Below, piece after piece: positions 4,938 through 5,268 of a stretch of 5,268 nucleotides of DNA; position 1 is the stretch's first letter, and each line of letters opens with the position of its first letter. Made by a program: the position numbers and the translations under genes. This DNA is from CAZOMR01 sp964580655 (GTDB lineage Bacteria; RBG-13-61-14; CAZOMR01). The notes beneath the pieces are model-generated. The model was not told the DNA's origin and made no database searches. It was given only the letters and a program-made list of their open reading frames with translations. The stretch lies in contig CAZOMR010000228.1 in NCBI GenBank assembly GCA_964580655.1, forward strand, positions 1 to 5,268. Reading direction: 5' to 3'.

Positions 4938-5099
4938 ATGCAGGGAGCGGCAAGGAACATTGAAAAAACCCGACCGCGAGCATCCAACCACCATGCCGCA
5001 AGAATTATTGAAAATAATCTGAAAGAAGGAGACTGAAATAAGAATATAAGAGAATTGGTGTCAGAGCTTCATTTAGCGATTAATGATTGCGCGCATTAG
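4938..5099 (+). other. Interrupted short reading frame of unknown nature
   Basis: From ATG 4938 a frame runs 32 codons (beginning MQGAARNIEKTRPR) to TGA 5034-5036, then continues in the same frame for 20 more codons to TAG 5097-5099. No good ribosome binding site precedes the ATG, and GAAGGAGA lies at the internal stop. It may be a decayed gene or chance; nothing is recognised in it. Confidence 0.15.
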
Positions 5100-5100
5100 T
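5079..5100. repeat. Imperfect hairpin with a TGCGCGCA centre
   Basis: TAATG (5081-5085) and CATTA (5094-5098) pair, extended to 7 bp with one wobble, around ATTGCGCG. It lies about 25 nt past the stop of the right-edge gene on the minus strand. No T run follows, so a terminator function is doubtful. Confidence 0.25.
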
Positions 5101-5122
5101 GTTGGGATCATGATTTTCTGGC

Positions 5123-5268
5123 TCAATAGAAAGCCATTGCCGCGAAGCTTACAGCGGACCGGGTGGTTTTATCAAACCAGCATGACCATTTGAGTAGTTC
5201 CCCGCGTTCGGGTTTGATGATTTCCAGCATGGTATAGAGAGGGCTCAAGCCGCAGATATGACGGCGGT
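5123..5268 (-). CDS. C-terminal 47 residues of an unidentified protein, cut by the window edge
   Basis: An uninterrupted minus-strand frame enters from the right edge and stops at TGA 5125-5123. Its product ends with segments LYTMLEIIKPERGELLKW and CWFDKTTRSAVSFAAMAFY (separated by a single Ser). Codon choice is moderately G/C-rich at third positions, and the residue mix (mixed charged helix, two Trp, two Cys) looks like a real protein end. The next upstream part is outside the window, so start, length and domain are unknown. I do not recognise the family. Because the flanking DNA to the left is repeat-rich and relic-like, a mobile-element or accessory protein is possible, but nothing proves it. 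Confidence 0.45.
   Translation of the reverse strand, partial: RRHICGLSPLYTMLEIIKPERGELLKWSCWFDKTTRSAVSFAAMAFY

Overview
The window looks like chromosomal DNA of a moderate-GC Gram-negative bacterium. The combination of a lipid-kinase/Tam41-like gene pair, an FHA protein, a DUF523 protein and degenerate intergenic mosaic repeats is compatible with a deltaproteobacterial (Desulfobacterota-like) lineage. That placement is inference only; no rRNA or marker gene is present.

Layout, left to right. (1) At the left edge, on the minus strand, there is a possible N-terminal fragment of an unidentified gene with a plausible ribosome binding site (1-85). (2) From 2838 down to 197 lies a compact minus-strand operon of three genes: a TetR-family regulator, a diacylglycerol-kinase-family lipid kinase, and a nucleotidyltransferase resembling the mitochondrial CDP-diacylglycerol synthase Tam41/Mmp37. 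A strong sigma-70-type promoter with an inverted-repeat operator at its start site precedes the regulator gene. (3) Divergent from the operon, across a 294-base AT-rich intergenic region that may encode a 38-residue small protein, is a plus-strand gene for an FHA domain joined to a receiver-like domain that has lost its phosphorylation residues (3133-3981). (4) Convergent with it is a minus-strand DUF523/TudS-like protein (4038-4523). (5) The right end, from about 4528 to 5122, holds no intact gene. It contains a GC-rich relic of a protein C-terminus abutting the DUF523 start, then AT-rich DNA, several hairpin-forming repeats and an interrupted reading frame. (6) At the right edge is the C-terminal 47 codons of an unidentified minus-strand gene.

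How the genes may work together: the kinase would phosphorylate diacylglycerol or a related lipid to phosphatidate, and the Tam41-like enzyme would activate phosphatidate with CTP to CDP-diacylglycerol. The operon would then be a self-contained, transcriptionally switched side route into CDP-diacylglycerol, controlled by a TetR repressor that may sense a lipid. Gene order, tight spacing and motifs are seen directly; the pathway is inferred. This is the most interesting system in the window. The FHA/pseudo-receiver protein and the DUF523 protein show no sequence-level link to it.
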